Positions 48,568 through 60,335 of a DNA stretch of 64,000 nucleotides are shown piece after piece. The position numbers and the translations under genes are program-made. This DNA is from Fomes fomentarius (Eukaryota > Basidiomycota > Agaricomycetes > Polyporales > Polyporaceae): assembly GCA_022606135.1 (NCBI GenBank), contig JABYQN010000001.1, forward strand, positions 930,001-994,000. The letters are read 5' to 3'. The notes under the pieces are model-generated. The model made no database searches, was not told the origin of the DNA, and saw nothing but the letters and a program-made list of their open reading frames with translations. Numbering within the stretch: the first letter of the stretch is position 1; each line of letters begins with the position of its first letter.

Positions 48568-48627
48568 GATTGACAGCACCTGGTTCAGAACTGTCAAGCA
48601 GACGACGAGATGACTATGAAGGTCGAC

Positions 48628-49114
48628 TCACTTGACTTGGCCATCCTGCTTCCTCGCACTCCTACTTGATTGTGACTTGACTTGCTTGATAGTATCATTA
48701 GACCCAAGCTCAATGTGCTCGGTGATATTCAACTCTGCATGATGTCGATAACAGCTTGTGACCCGTCAGTTGTGTGAGCACTTACCCCAACGTCCCTGAT
48801 CTTCTGCCACCGCGCCGTCCACCTTCCGAGCCTGCACAACATTCTTCCGGAGTACATCAGCAATCTCCCTCACCAACGTAACCTTCTCCTCGAACTGTTT
48901 GGGGTCTATGCTGGCGCTATACGGAAGGACCTCGTTCCGGATTTTCAGACGGAATGCTGAAGCAACGTGGTAAGCACCTTGCTGGGAGACACACGCACAA
49001 AACACGCTCACCATTCCGTACGAGGGGGTCCCCAGAAAATGTCGACGCCGACGCCCGTAGTGCTGAGCGATAGGCAGAGCGAGCAGATGCTAGAAGAGCC
49101 TGAGGGTTGCTCAT
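48628..49114 (-). CDS. MZM1: Mzm1-like LYR protein, complex III assembly factor
   Basis: A small LYR-family protein of 126 residues in three exons (49114-49012, 48956-48786, 48734-48628), expected in the mitochondrial matrix where Mzm1 stabilises the Rieske protein during complex III assembly. The N-terminal helix ARSAYRSALRASASTFSGD carries the LYR-like tyrosine-arginine pair. It is followed by FRLKIRNEVLPYSASID, LVREIADVLRKNVVQARKV and a C-terminal ITEHIELGSNDTIKQV. That last element (E-x-G-x-N-D) is typical of Mzm1. Length and order fit the family well. It is followed closely by the GGQ protein gene, giving a compact pair of mitochondrial genes. Confidence 0.85.
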
Positions 49115-49782
49115 GGTGTCCTGGAGCTGTGGAAACCAGTTGCCAGTGAGACTTGAGGGAAGTCGGCGCGCATGTCACCGTTTCGTCACATGCACGTGCT
49201 GATCGGACGAGATCTCGCGCGAGATTGGGCGCGAGTCACGTCCGAATATGGTAATCCCTGTAGAACGTCGCTGTAGGGGAACCGCCCACTTTTATCCTTG
49301 TTGTAAAACAACCGCTGCGCACTTTGTCAAAGTGAATTCACAGTACCTATAAGTATGCCGTACGACGCGTGTTTGTGCTTGAAGCAGAAAATTCCAGCCA
49401 TAAATTGAGCCTGCAGCCTGGCTACAACCGCAGCATCCTGCAAACAGACGGTCCCCGACGTCTTTGCCTTCTTCTCTTCCCAGAAACATTGGCAGCACCT
49501 CTCAAGGACCATTTTCTCTTACTCCAAGGCCTTTAGGGGAGTACGTTGCTCGTGGTAAAGATGGATTGTCGTGTTCCTGAGATAGAGTCTCACGTGACAC
49601 CCGATTACAGTTTGTTGAATCGTTGGACGCGCCTCGGAGTCTGAACGTCCTCTCTTCATCCCGTACCACCACCATCCCCCGCCCCGCTTCCGTGCGACTT
49701 AATCCGTCCTCGTCCCTCGCCATCTTGCGCCTCCCTCAAGCTTCCGATCACCACCCCACTAGTTTGAGCACTACTAGGCACA
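49115..49782. other. Divergent promoter region (Mzm1 / histone H1)
   Basis: This is upstream DNA of a minus-strand and a plus-strand gene. Pyrimidine-rich tracts precede the H1 start. No open frame is credible. Confidence 0.5.
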
Positions 49783-51079
49783 ATGTCTGCTGCAAAGAAG
49801 TCCACTACTGCGAAGTCGGCCAGCACCAAGAAGTCTGCCGCACGGGCCGCTCCCACTCACCCCAGCTGGATAGATATGATCAAGGTTTGTCATAGCGATG
49901 CTCTGAGGGGTGCTTTAGCGACATGTTGTGCTCTGTTCTTTCTCTGCGCTGCACGGCGGGCACAGTTGGATCCTGCGACCAAAAGGAGTAGGGTGTAGGG
50001 CATAGCCCCCCGCCGCGCGCCACCTTGGCCCGTCATCTAACGTCTTATGGAATTCTGGTCTCGCGACGTTGCTCGACCCCTTCATAGGCCCCCTTGGTAC
50101 ATATTGTGCACTCTAGAGGAGAGCTGACTTCGCCGTTTTGTTTTTTGAAGGAATGTATCGCTGCTCACCCAGAGGATGCTCGGCAAGGCGTCTCACGCCC
50201 TCAGATTAAGAAGTATGTCTCTCGGCCGCGTCCCCTCTTTCTTTCTGACTCTTTCTTCTACAAAGGTATGTTGAGGACACATACGACCTCGAGATCGGCA
50301 ACGCACAGATCACCCAGCTCAGCAAGGCCATTACCAGCGGGGCTGAGAAGAGTATCTTCGTGCTGCCGAAGGGTAGGTTTCCCGCGCTCATTACCTAACG
50401 ACCGGATTTGTGTAACAGCATATATCTAGGTCCCTCCGGCCGCGTGAAGCTTCCGCCTAAGACGCAGCGTCCTGTTGAAGCGTTAGCCAGCAAGGAGGTA
50501 AGAGTGCGCAATGATGTCCCGTGGCTGTGTCTCTCGGTAGTAATCGGGTTGATAGAACAAGCCTGACTCTAAGCCCGCTAAGGCTCCTGCCAAACCAAAG
50601 GCAGTCGCAAAGCCCACAAAGAGCACGGCCAGCAAGGCCGCTGCCACTAAGAAGACTACGGCGGCGAAGAAGCCTGCTGCTAAACCCGCCACGACGAAGA
50701 AGGCTGCCCCTGCTAAATCTACCACGGCGAAGGCCGCAGCCCCCAAGGCCAAGGCTGCCCCAGCGAAGAAGCCCGTCGTGGCCCCTAAGAAAGCACCTGC
50801 AAAGAAGGCTGCTGCCCCGAAGAAGACTACTACTGCAACCAAGCGAGACTCTGCTAAGAAGGTAGGCTTAGGCACGATAAGTTGTCTTGGAAGACGGGCT
50901 GACGCAAGCACCTTCAGTCTGTTACGGGCAAGGCGCCCGCAAGCAAGAAGACGACCTCTCGTGCATCCACCACGAAGACAACGTCTCGCAGCGCAAGGGT
51001 ATGATTTTATTGATGTGCTCAAGAACGCCTCACTCACCGTAACGCAATCGTGTTGTATACACAGGCTGCCAAGAAGTAA
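49783..51079 (+). CDS. H1: Linker histone H1
   Basis: A linker histone of 246 residues in seven exons (49783-49884, 50151-50212, 50266-50372, 50430-50497, 50556-50861, 50918-50998, 51065-51079). The N-terminus is Lys/Ser/Ala-rich. The winged-helix globular domain starts with HPSWIDMIKECIAAHPED, continues with GVSRPQIKKYVEDTYDLEIG and ends in SIFVLPKGPSGRVKLP. The C-terminal tail is a Lys-Ala-Pro-rich repeat of AKKP and TKK units, as expected for binding linker DNA. All introns are in phase, including a very small last exon of 15 bases (AAKK and stop). The first intron is 266 bases, longer than most here. Confidence 0.96.
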
Positions 51080-52296
51080 GTGGCTGCGCCCTTGACCGAA
51101 CCAACGCTAGCTAGTCTATCTATTTCTCTCTCGTTGTGCACCCGTTCCGTTCTGCCTCATATCGTCTTGCCCTGTCCTTGTTCTTGAATCTTGCCTGTCC
51201 CATCCTCTATGAATATGTATGTATGCCTTCATGCGTGCGCCGGCGCTCTACACATCTCCACGTCTAGCTGTGTCCTCTGCGCCTCACCGCCGCGTCCCTT
51301 CATGTACTCAATACTATGATGTATCCTCCTCGTACTGCGTCGGGTCGTCCACTTACACATACACGCATATTGTATGGACTTCCCTCATAGATTTCCTACG
51401 TGTTTTGCGCATGAGTGACATAATCTCTGTTGTACATACGCGACCTATTCGGACTGTCTCCGGTGCACTTGTTTGCTCGCCTGGATCATCGAGGTAAGGT
51501 TCTGCTTGCGACTCACCGTTTCTACTCACGATATGTCAAGAGTTGTTTGACCTGAGACTGATACATCGAACGTGAACCGAGCCCAGAGACCATCAATTCT
51601 CCGAGAACTCTTAGTGTCAGCTGTTGCTTACCGTGAATGACATAGGGGTTTCGTTGACGAACAAGTAGGTGAACGTTATACCCATGATTTTCAGTACCAG
51701 TGTGGCACACCGCATAACCCGGAACCGGTTCGTTTGGAAGGGGCGCTCCTGGCCGCGCGGAACATTTCAAAAGCTGCGTCCTTGGGGAGGTGTCTCATAG
51801 CTCGTCCTGCCGAAATTGTCTCGTTCCCAATATCGGAAAATAAAGATCGAGAGACGTAGCAGACTACTGGGAAATACACGCAAGTAAGCTCTCACGTCAC
51901 AAAGGCTCACCTATTTTGTTTCCTCTTCAGGAGAGGCCCAGTGCGAGGATCGAGTGAGATGAGGGTTGAACCTACAAAGACCTGGATATGAATAGCAGAA
52001 CAGCAAACAAACGTTGCGAGTGTACAATAGAGCGATGTAGCGAGCCGACAACCAAAGTCCCGAGTCCGGAGATTGGCACTCCGTTGAAATGGGATAGGAA
52101 TGCGACGAAGCATCCGTGGCCTCCGGATCTGTCAGTGCGTGACAAGTATATGCGTATCCAACCGGGAAGCCGTCGTCGCCGTATGTATGCATCGTGGCGT
52201 CATGGGTCGTAAGTACTTTTTGCAAGACGAGTCCGGAGGGCGAGCCGCTGCAGCTCCGCCGGGTCGTCAGGAGTCCCGGCAATGTGTCGATCACCA
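51080..52296. other. Convergent intergenic region of 1.2 kb
   Basis: This is 3' flank of H1 and of SHR3. Overlapping open frames near 51911-52300 on the minus strand have no coding character. Nothing repeated was noticed. Confidence 0.5.
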
Positions 52297-53237
52297 TCAT
52301 GACGCCTGCGCCTTCTCTCGTCTCCGGAGTGTCTCCTTCTCCTTCTCAGTCTCCGTCCTGTCCGTCTCCGCGCCAGTGTCTGCGCCGGTGTCAGCACCGG
52401 TCTCGTCTTCGTCATCCTCGTCCACGTCCGCCTGCTCCGCCCACCAGCGACCCGCCTGCAGGGCGAGAACCCCGGTGAGGGCGACGCTGCAGACGAGGTG
52501 CGACGACGCGAGCTCGAGCGTGGGTTCGCGCAGCGTAGCAGGGAACCCGGGGAAGTTCTTGGCCGCAGTAGGCGTGGAGAAAGGGAGGGGAAGTGTTGAG
52601 AAGTTCTCAAACAGGTCTGCGATGCGACCAGGGCATCCCCGCGACACTATTAGCGGTGGGAATACTCAAATCATGACGACACACGATACGCACTGGGGAG
52701 TACAGAGTAACCGTACATGGCGGCGGCGGTGAGATACAGGACTGCGCATGACGCGGTCAGCGCAGCTCAGCCGAGAGGTACACGTACGTGAAGGGTTAAT
52801 CGGCACTCACAGATACTCCCGCCGTCAAACATCAAGTTCCCTGCGCGACCGTCCCGCAGACTCCAGAGGATGGTAACGCCTCCCACAATAGCGACTGCGG
52901 CGTACAGGTATGCAAGCTGGGGCACGCCGTGCATGAGGATAGAGTAGTAGGTCGCGGCTGTCCAGAGCCTGCTATCCGTCTGCGTCTCGGGCGACTTCCA
53001 TAACGTGAGCGAGTCCGCTATCCAATGGGTGAAGAGCAGGCCTATGCATGTGTATAGCACAACGGGGAGCGTGGACGGATAGATGGCGGTCAAGGGTCGT
53101 GCGCCGCGGTGGGAACAGAACATGTCAGCGACGCGTTCTGTCGCGGGAAGCGCGAGCGCGCGAGTGGAAGTTGGGAGGGACATACCGAGAAGAAAAGAGG
53201 TCGCGCTGACCACGACACTCATGCGGAGACCCGCCAT
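52297..53237 (-). CDS. SHR3: SHR3-type ER packaging chaperone for amino-acid permeases
   Basis: An ER membrane protein of 274 residues in three exons (53237-52811, 52741-52694, 52646-52297). SHR3 proteins assist folding and ER exit of amino-acid permeases. Four hydrophobic segments are visible: VVVSATSFLLGMSL near the N-terminus, PVVLYTCIGLLFTHWIAD, LAYLYAAVAIVGGVTILW, and LVCSVALTGVLALQAGRWWA near the C-terminus. The NLMFDGGSI loop and the preceding LASSH motif fit fungal SHR3. The cytosolic tail is acidic, with an ADTGADTGAE repeat, then charged to the end (EKEKETLRRREKAQAS). The tail is presumably the COPII-contacting part. It is divergent from the RsfS-like gene, 266 bases apart. Confidence 0.83.
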
Positions 53238-53503
53238 CGTGTGCTGGCTGTTAGGCGGGAGTAAGAGGGAGGAGGAGAGGAGGATAAGGTGCAGTGCGGG
53301 GAAGGAAGGGGCTTGTGATTCCAGCGAAGCAGCGCAATTTGCCCTAGCGCGCGAGCGGCTGGGAGCGGCCCGCACGCGCCAAGCACCCATTCGGAATATT
53401 CCGACTCATGAGTCTCTTCTTTTGGCAGGAGTCTTTGCTACCCTCTGCGCCTCACTATTACTCTCTCGTACACCTGCAGTCCGACGGCCATTATTGTGCG
53501 AGG

Positions 53504-54308
53504 ATGCTGTCGGTCACCTGCAAGGGGGTAAAAAGCGTTGCTGCGTGCACGCTTCGTTGTCGTGCACGCCTGCCCCAAGACATTGCGCGGTGCACGCTGT
53601 CCACCACGTCTACTCCTCTTAACTCGCAAGCCTCTGCTTCTCTTCCATGGTTCGTTGACCCATCCGAATCTGAGCCCTCTGCACTGTCACCATACACTCG
53701 TCGTGCGGGTCTCCCACAAGCTCCTACGAAACCTCTACCCCCTCTTCCCTCCGAACTCCCACCTGACCATCCTATCGTCCGCCTACATGCTGATTTGAAG
53801 GCTTCGCCTCATCTTGAGCCTGGTACTCTGCTGGTTCGCGCCCCAATACCTACCGCTGTGGGGCCTCCGTTGCCAGAGTCAATGCCGAGAGGACGGAGGA
53901 GGAGAGGCAGGACTTATGTAGGCGAAGGTGTATCTGAAAACATGGGTGGCATCTGGGAATGGCTTGTTATTGCGCAGGTACCGTCGTGGACTACTTCTCT
54001 GCTGTCTTTCTACTCACTCATGCTCGACGTGCGTAGGTGAAGGAAGGAACGGAAAACCGGGGCGCGATCGAGAGTGTCATTCGGGTAGTCCGGAAGGCTG
54101 TAAGCCGCACAACTACCCTCGCACGCCCCAAACCTGACTCTCGTCACCTCTAGCTGCTCACGGCGAACCCGCCTGTACCTCTCCCCCGAACAACAAACGA
54201 CGGGTGAATGGCAGCCATTGGGCGATGGTTGATGCAGGTGATTTTGCGGTACACATTCTGAGCCAGGAAGCCAGAGAAAACTACTTCCCTGAGCGGAGGG
54301 AATGGTAA
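53504..54308 (+). CDS. Mitochondrial RsfS-like ribosome silencing factor (one frame break)
   Basis: A protein of the RsfS/DUF143 family (ribosomal silencing factor, MALSU1 in animals), expected in mitochondria. It has about 230 residues in three exons (53504-53977, 54037-54099, 54154-54308). The N-terminus is Arg/Ser/Thr-rich without early acids, as in transit peptides. Pro-rich linker sequence leads to the domain, which starts at GGIWEWLVIAQVKEGTENRG and continues AIESVIRVVRKALLTANPPV. The frame breaks at CCCCC 54183-54187; one more C joins PVPLPPNNKRRV to GSHWAMVDAGDFAVHILS. The end EARENYFPERREW is typical of the family. Confidence 0.85.
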
Positions 54309-54938
54309 TGGTCGGCCATTGGAGGTATGTCACAACTTGATGTGCGTGGCGGGCTGTATTGACGTCGCGAGGTGTCAGGTATTATACTGTAATATACTTA
54401 CTCTCGTATAATTTGCATCTCCGTCCAGTGGGCGGGTCTCTTCACTCCAATCGTCCATGGCGATCGTAATATGCGCACATATTCAACGACAGTCACCAGG
54501 ATCCTTCTAACCACTAGATCAGTGGCATTCACATGTTCATGAAGTTGAACACGCTAGTTGAGTTGGAACAATCAGGAAATGAAACCTACTACGGCCTATG
54601 TTTTTCCCAAGCTACGCAATCGCACCGAATAATTCCTCCACCTTTGGATTACCACCGCCGTGGCCACCGCTCACCGGATTAACCAGCGCCGAATCCTCAA
54701 GCGCAAGGATACGTATAGGTCACGGTGACGTCAAACAGGAATTGCTCCTCCCCGTTTGATCATTGCGCCAATCCGTACCACCAAGTATCTCCCACGTCTC
54801 CTCAATGCTCCTCTAAAGACGTCATTGTGGTCCACCCAGATGCATATAAACCCTGTGGTTCTCCTTCTCAGGTTTTCGTACCAACATTGTATCCTTTCTA
54901 TCCCCTTCTTACTCTTCGCGACCCTACAAGGATCCCTA
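54309..54938. other. Intergenic with core promoter
   Basis: This is 3' flank of the RsfS-like gene and the promoter of the next gene, with a TATA box at 54845-54850. Nothing else seen. Confidence 0.5.
54845..54850 (+). promoter_or_regulatory. TATA box
   Basis: TATAAA lies 94 bases upstream of the ATG at 54939, with a pyrimidine-rich leader after it. Confidence 0.65.
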
Positions 54939-55550
54939 ATGTCCCTCAATGACAATGACGTTACTCTTGGCGGCAACCGTGGTGTTGACCTCTACCCCGG
55001 CATCGCAAATCCCACCCCCTCCACTCAGGCCGACCCGCTCAAGACAAACTTCGTGAGTTCGTTATTCCTCAGGGGGGATTAGGTTACGAAGTGTCTAACC
55101 GGTCGGATGGCTCACAGGTAACTGATCCTACCGACGCTACCACCGGTGCTGGTGCAGGCCCGCACTTCAACGGGGCCCGCGATGCCGCACGTAATTTCAG
55201 CCAGTCCGCGGGCGTGTGCGAGGGTCGCCCGGACATCATCGAGTCGACGCACATCGACCCGCTCAGCGAGAACTCCAACAAGGGTGCGTCGCTGTTCTCT
55301 TGCCTTCAGTCTCCTCCCATCTCAGACTCACCATGGCACTACAGATGACGGCTGGGCGAACGCACAGTCGACCGGCACAGGTGCCGACGTCGGCGGACGC
55401 GTGAGCGGCCTCGCACAGGGCGTGTACGACACCGCTGCGTCCGTTGCGACTGGTGCTACGAATGTGGCGTCGGGCGTCGCACAGTCGGCGTACAAGTACG
55501 TTGCGGGTGACGAGAAGAGCCGGCAGGTTGGCAAGGAGTCGTCCGTTTGA
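54939..55550 (+). CDS. Small hydrophilic protein, possibly LEA/stress-type
   Basis: A 161-residue protein in three exons (54939-55052, 55118-55283, 55345-55550), all in phase. It has no signal peptide and no hydrophobic helix. The N-terminal half is Asp/Thr/Pro-rich (MSLNDNDVTLGGNRGVDLYP). The middle contains FNGARDAARNFSQSAGV. The C-terminal half is an Ala/Gly/Val helix-forming repeat (GLAQGVYDTAASVATGATNV, then GVAQSAYKYVAGDEKS). Such amphipathic 11-mer-like repeats resemble late-embryogenesis-abundant or membrane-shielding stress proteins; this is a compositional resemblance only. The strong TATA box suggests regulated or high expression. Confidence 0.72.
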
Positions 55551-56033
55551 GCGAGTGGTGATAATTGTAGCATTAGTAGTGTATCATCAGCAATGCGTGA
55601 TTTGTGTATTTTTGCGACGTTCATGTACGAACACGACAACCTATGTAATCGGTCGTCCTTCCCTAGCACGTCCATAGACTAACGATTGGTCTGTGACAGC
55701 AGGCATCTCGCCAGCCAATCAAGACGAGTGCTGGAACCAGAATCACTGAGCGACCAGAGGGTCTTGGTGTGAGAGTAGGAGCCCGGTCGATGAACCCTCT
55801 CTTCTCATGTATAAGTACTGTCTGCGGAGCGACCGGTTCGGATAAGTGTCGGCAATCGCGATGGACTGGAGAAGTTTCATAACCGTGGGAGTTTAACAGA
55901 GTCCAACTTGGGCGCCAACGGATCCGCGACAAGTTCGACGCGTCTTGACGCGCAGTGCACAGTGTGCTCTCCAACGTCGTATAAGTACATCGCATATTGC
56001 TGTGGCTTGGAAGAGCGAATTGCGAGACGCCTT
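55551..56033. other. Intergenic, partly shared with the flank of the F-box fragment
   Basis: The last 40 bases before the F-box start (from about 55995) resemble 63265-63301, just before the truncated F-box copy. Nothing else is recognised. Confidence 0.55.
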
Positions 56034-58269
56034 ATGGCTTTGACCCAGGTATCTATGATCCGCCCGTAGGTATCTGACCGATGCTGAAGTTCCTAACTCG
56101 CTAGGAGGAGTCGGTATTCAAGTCTACCACGAACGTCGCGGGCAAAGGGAAGGCACCCATGCGTCGTGCACTTCGTGTCGGGAAGCTGATGCAGGTGCTG
56201 AACGTTCCTGTGGACGTGTTCTTCGAGGTAAGCTCTTTTTAAGCTTCCTTGAAGTTCTCTCCCAACCGCGGCATTGATATTGACGCGCCACTGGCCACAG
56301 ATCGCATCGCACCTGGATCCCTTGGACATCCTCCAGCTCTCTCGCGTCTCCATCCAGCTACGGAACATGCTTCACTCCCGGTCCGCCCGCCACGTCTGGC
56401 TCAACGCGCGCAAGAACCTCTGCCCGCCGCCGCCCGAGTGCCCCTCGTATTTGAGCGAGGCGCAGTATGCGTATCTGTTATTCGAGGTACACTGTGTGGT
56501 AAGTCCGCTGTCGATTGTGTATCCCCAAAGGGCGTCCGTGTATGTTGACCGTTGTGACAGCATTGCGGTGAGGACGGTGGGCTGTACGTTCATTATGCTG
56601 GTGGGGTGCGGCTGTGTCGCGCATGCTGGAACTCTAAGTAAGCTGTGCCCTCCCCCGTCCAACCGACGCCGTTTGCGTGCGATGCTGACGTCTCCTCGCC
56701 GTTGTCTGCACAGGATCAAGAGAGGCGGCAAACTCGCCAACCAGGCCGGCTTGAATGATGCGGCCGCGCTCAAAGTCATCTTCAAAATGCTGCCCGAAGC
56801 TACACAGGACGGTCCGGTCTTCCTTTCGTATCGTTATATGTATGTTCGTGTGCTGAGGGGTTTGGTGAATTGCGACCAGGTACGGCTCCGCGCATGCTCG
56901 ACCTCGCTCGAAAGCAGAACGCGGTGACATTGTTCTACGAGCCCCACTTTTCTGATGTAGCTCGGCGGTATCGCGAGATCCAGAGCAAGGGCGACCATGC
57001 CGCCGTGCAAAGGTTTGTAGATGAATGCGAGCAATTGCGGCTGGATAGACTGAAGGTACGTCGTCCTTGCCTGCTTCGGTCTCTTTTACTGTGTCTCATA
57101 TTCACTCTAGTTCCGTAACGCTGTTGCACGGTGGTACCATGACTGGTGTGCGCATCGAGATCAACTTGACAAGTACGCGGAGGTCGCACGCAAGAAGGAG
57201 TGAGTCTCGATCCGCTCCCGTGAGATGTGCTCACCATCCGGCCACTACAGTATCGTGACGAAACTCCGTGAAGCCGGCTTCGAGAAATGCAACTACCCCA
57301 CGCACAACTCGCAGTGGGATACACTGATGGCGCAAGCGTGTGCATTGGATCTCAAAGTCGTTTCACACAGTATGCGATTCTTGCCTCTCCTGTAACAGCC
57401 GGCTGACGGTTACCGTTGGCCCAGTGGCGGTCTGGGAAGATATACGTCCGAAGATGATAGAAATCCTTGAGAACGAATGCACAGCCAGAGCAAATTGTGC
57501 AATTGCCACCAAATGGCAGGGACGGCGCACACAACTGCGTTTCCACTACGACAAGTTTTTGATGCAGGGGCGCGATGACGACCCGGACAAACGCACGCTC
57601 CCGAACTTTGCAGGGGCAATCGACCTGCCGTGCATGAAACGGCTGCTCATGTCGGAAGAGCCTGATGCTGACATCACTCGGGCGCAGTTCGCTGCCATCG
57701 AGAGCGTGCTTCGGGAAGAAGCGGAGGCCAGTCGCGCGAAGCTCAAGAAATACTTGGTGGGGGTTCTGCAGTCCCCGCCCGGACCAAAGCCTCCTGCCTT
57801 GAATTGGAATTGGAAAGCAGAGGAGTCGTGTCCTAGCGCGGATAGCGCGTCGCGAGCGGTGCGTTCGGCTGAAGAGGATAAGCTGCAAACCGAAGGCGAA
57901 CTTCTGAACAGCCCATGTTCTGTGTTCGTCTGCAACTGGGGCCATTACGACGCCACCACTCCATGCCATCTGACATACTCGTACCTGGGCCTGCTCGAGC
58001 ACTGGCAGGCTGCGCTTAGCACGATGCCATGGGTGCCCCGTGCATGCGTGAGCGATCTTCGCGAGCTTGTGCCATATCTGCTGAAGACACTCGGGCTCTC
58101 GGAGGAGACGACGACGCATCTCAGTCTTGATGAGGTGCTGCAATCTGGACGGCTGGAGTGCAGTTGTAGAAAGGATTTGTTCCCGGAGTACGCGGAGACA
58201 TCGGTGCCGAAGGTCGTCATACTGGGCAAATTGGTGCGTGGTCGAAAGGGAGAGTTGCTCCGGCTGTGA
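56034..58269 (+). CDS. F-box protein with Cys-rich segment (right copy)
   Basis: This is a paralogue of the gene at 8207-10627, about 579 residues. Exons are 56034-56048, 56105-56227, 56301-56498, 56561-56637, 56714-56811, 56880-57055, 57111-57199, 57251-57369 and 57425-58269. The F-box reads VPVDVFFEIASHLDPLDILQ, then SRVSIQLRNMLHSRSARHVW. The Cys motif follows (HCGEDGGLYVHYAGGVRLCR and ACW), then FYEPHFSDVARRYREIQ, VWEDIRPKMIEILENE and a C-terminal CSCRKD. Exon lengths 198, 77 and 176 equal those of the left copy. The 3' end is uncertain. Read-through stops at 58269; a GTGCGT donor at 58234 with an acceptor near 58288 matches the last intron of the left copy but leads to an early stop. It probably acts as an SCF adaptor; the substrate is unknown. 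Confidence 0.85.
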
Positions 58270-58702
58270 AGAATTGATTGCAGTTTTGTCGGCCAGCTTG
58301 AACATCTGGCTATGTCGCCTTGTCCTTCGAACAAGGCTAAACGCAGGTAAGTTGATTTCTCGCAATGTATTCGGTTAGTTTAACGATGCGCATTTGACAG
58401 GGGCTCTGCACGGGTCACTAAACATCGTATTACTCTGGTACCGGCGGGTGATTCGAGGCCGTCAGCCGCCAAGTAGGATCTGCACATGTTAAATTATGCT
58501 GGATGATGCGAATTTCGCCGCGGTTCATTTTTTATATCATTTGACGTGCGACCTGCAGTGCAAGTATTTTCATCACCTCCAGGTGAGATGGTCTCAGGGC
58601 CTTCAACTTGGGCACTCTGCTCGTCCTACCTGCGCTTAGGTATTGTCGTACGCCGTTGGCCCTCCGGTTTGCCGATGTCGTCTTTGATCGCGGACATATC
58701 AA

Positions 58703-59785
58703 TTGACTTTCATGTGAATGTCTGAGCGGCCAATGTCCGTGCTCTCGCCCAGCACTTGTTCGGCTGCTCGACGATCTCCGCCTCCAGAGAGGCTGCCAGT
58801 GCTGACCGGACGTTTCCTCGCTCTTCATGTCTGCCCTTTTGATCTGTCTGTCAGCCTCTCGCCAACTGACTGCATATAAGCCAGTCCTCCGCACCATTCC
58901 CTCCTCACCTAGAACCACTATCTTGCATGCTTGAGGCCTACTACCACCCAACTCGTCCACCAATACCTCATGTCCGCTCTAAACATGGGTGGATGGCCAC
59001 TATGGCTATTCCACCCGACACGCCCTCCTGATCACTCAAGGCCCCAGCCGCATCGATATCCTTCGATCAGCTCGATGTCCAGGTCCGGGGCCGCCTCCCG
59101 ATGGCGCGCTCGCGTGCGCCCGCCAAGTCCGCACCCACCTCCATTCTCTGTCCTCTCAAGACGCACTTCCCACTGGCATCGGCGGCTCTCTTGGGTATGT
59201 CTTCGATTTGGCAACTGTCACCTGCCCCGAGTCGCCACATGCTGAAGGATGATGTCCCCAGGCTGAGACCGCCATGCGAGCAAGTCGTCCGGATTGCAAC
59301 GGAGGAGGAAGCGGCCAAATGCGAGACCGTAATGGCAACGGTGCCTGCGAGCCTGCGAGGTGTGTTCTTCTGTAGCCCATTGGTACGATCCTCATAGACT
59401 GACCCACAGAACAGGCCTGGCCCCGGTGCTGCGCCCGATGGCGTCTAGGTGCGGTCAGGGTGTGTTGGTGCATGAGTTCCCGGGTCTGTTGATGGCTAGT
59501 CCATCGTAGACTTGAGCAGGTCCTCCGTACTTATCGGAGATGAACCCTCCTTGTGCCCTCCCCCCTTGACGTGCACTGTTCGCCATTGGAGTGTCAGCAT
59601 ACTCTGCCATTGCGGTTATTTTCTCTTCATCCTTTCTTTTCCTTCCGATCTTCTTCGATTCTCGTTTCGGCCATTGATCTACTGCATAGCCTATGATTGG
59701 ATTCGGTACAGCCTGTTGTTTCGGTATGACATAAACCATAAAATCTGGGGCCTGCGCGAGGCCTCCTCGCAAGGGCTCCTATATA
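58703..59785 (+). repeat. 1.1 kb dispersed repeat, right copy (inverted relative to 13830-14866)
   Basis: This aligns over its length with the reverse complement of 13830-14866. On this strand an open frame of about 87 codons (58989-59252) contains GYVFDLATVTCPE, followed by a patch VVRIATEEEAAKCETVMATV in another frame. They hint at an old gene, but the frames are not kept in both copies. No terminal inverted repeat was found. Confidence 0.78.
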
Positions 59786-60335
59786 AAGTCGCTTCAACTT
59801 CTTGTCACACTTCGGAACACCACTTCAAGTTCAACCACTTCGGCAGTCAGTGAGACGTGATTTGTGTCTGCTCCCCTTCAAGGATGTCGTGGCTCTAACT
59901 CTTGGCATTACGTGGAAGAACTTGTATTAACATTCCTTTCGAAGTCCTAAGCTAAGCTGTCATATACCGCTCATTTCCCTACTCGTCAAGACCCGGGCTA
60001 TAGCAAAAAGGTATTGTATTTAATGAGTTCTCCCAGATATCCACGTACTACCTTCATACCTCGCACGCGATACAGCCTGGGCCCTCGACAAGGCGTGAAA
60101 CATTGCGACGAAAGGTCGATATAATTCCAAGCGAATGTCGAGGCTACTATGTTCAAAGCCTCCCTTGTCATCCTGTACGCAGATATCAATAAGGAAGACG
60201 GGACAATTGTTTGAACTTGTGCAGGCTAGCAATACGTTGGCTATCGAGTTAAACGGTGCCTCAACGATAAACTGATAGATATAGGTACAGATACCTACAC
60301 CACTACAAGCCTGGGAGTTCTTGACGCCCACGAGG

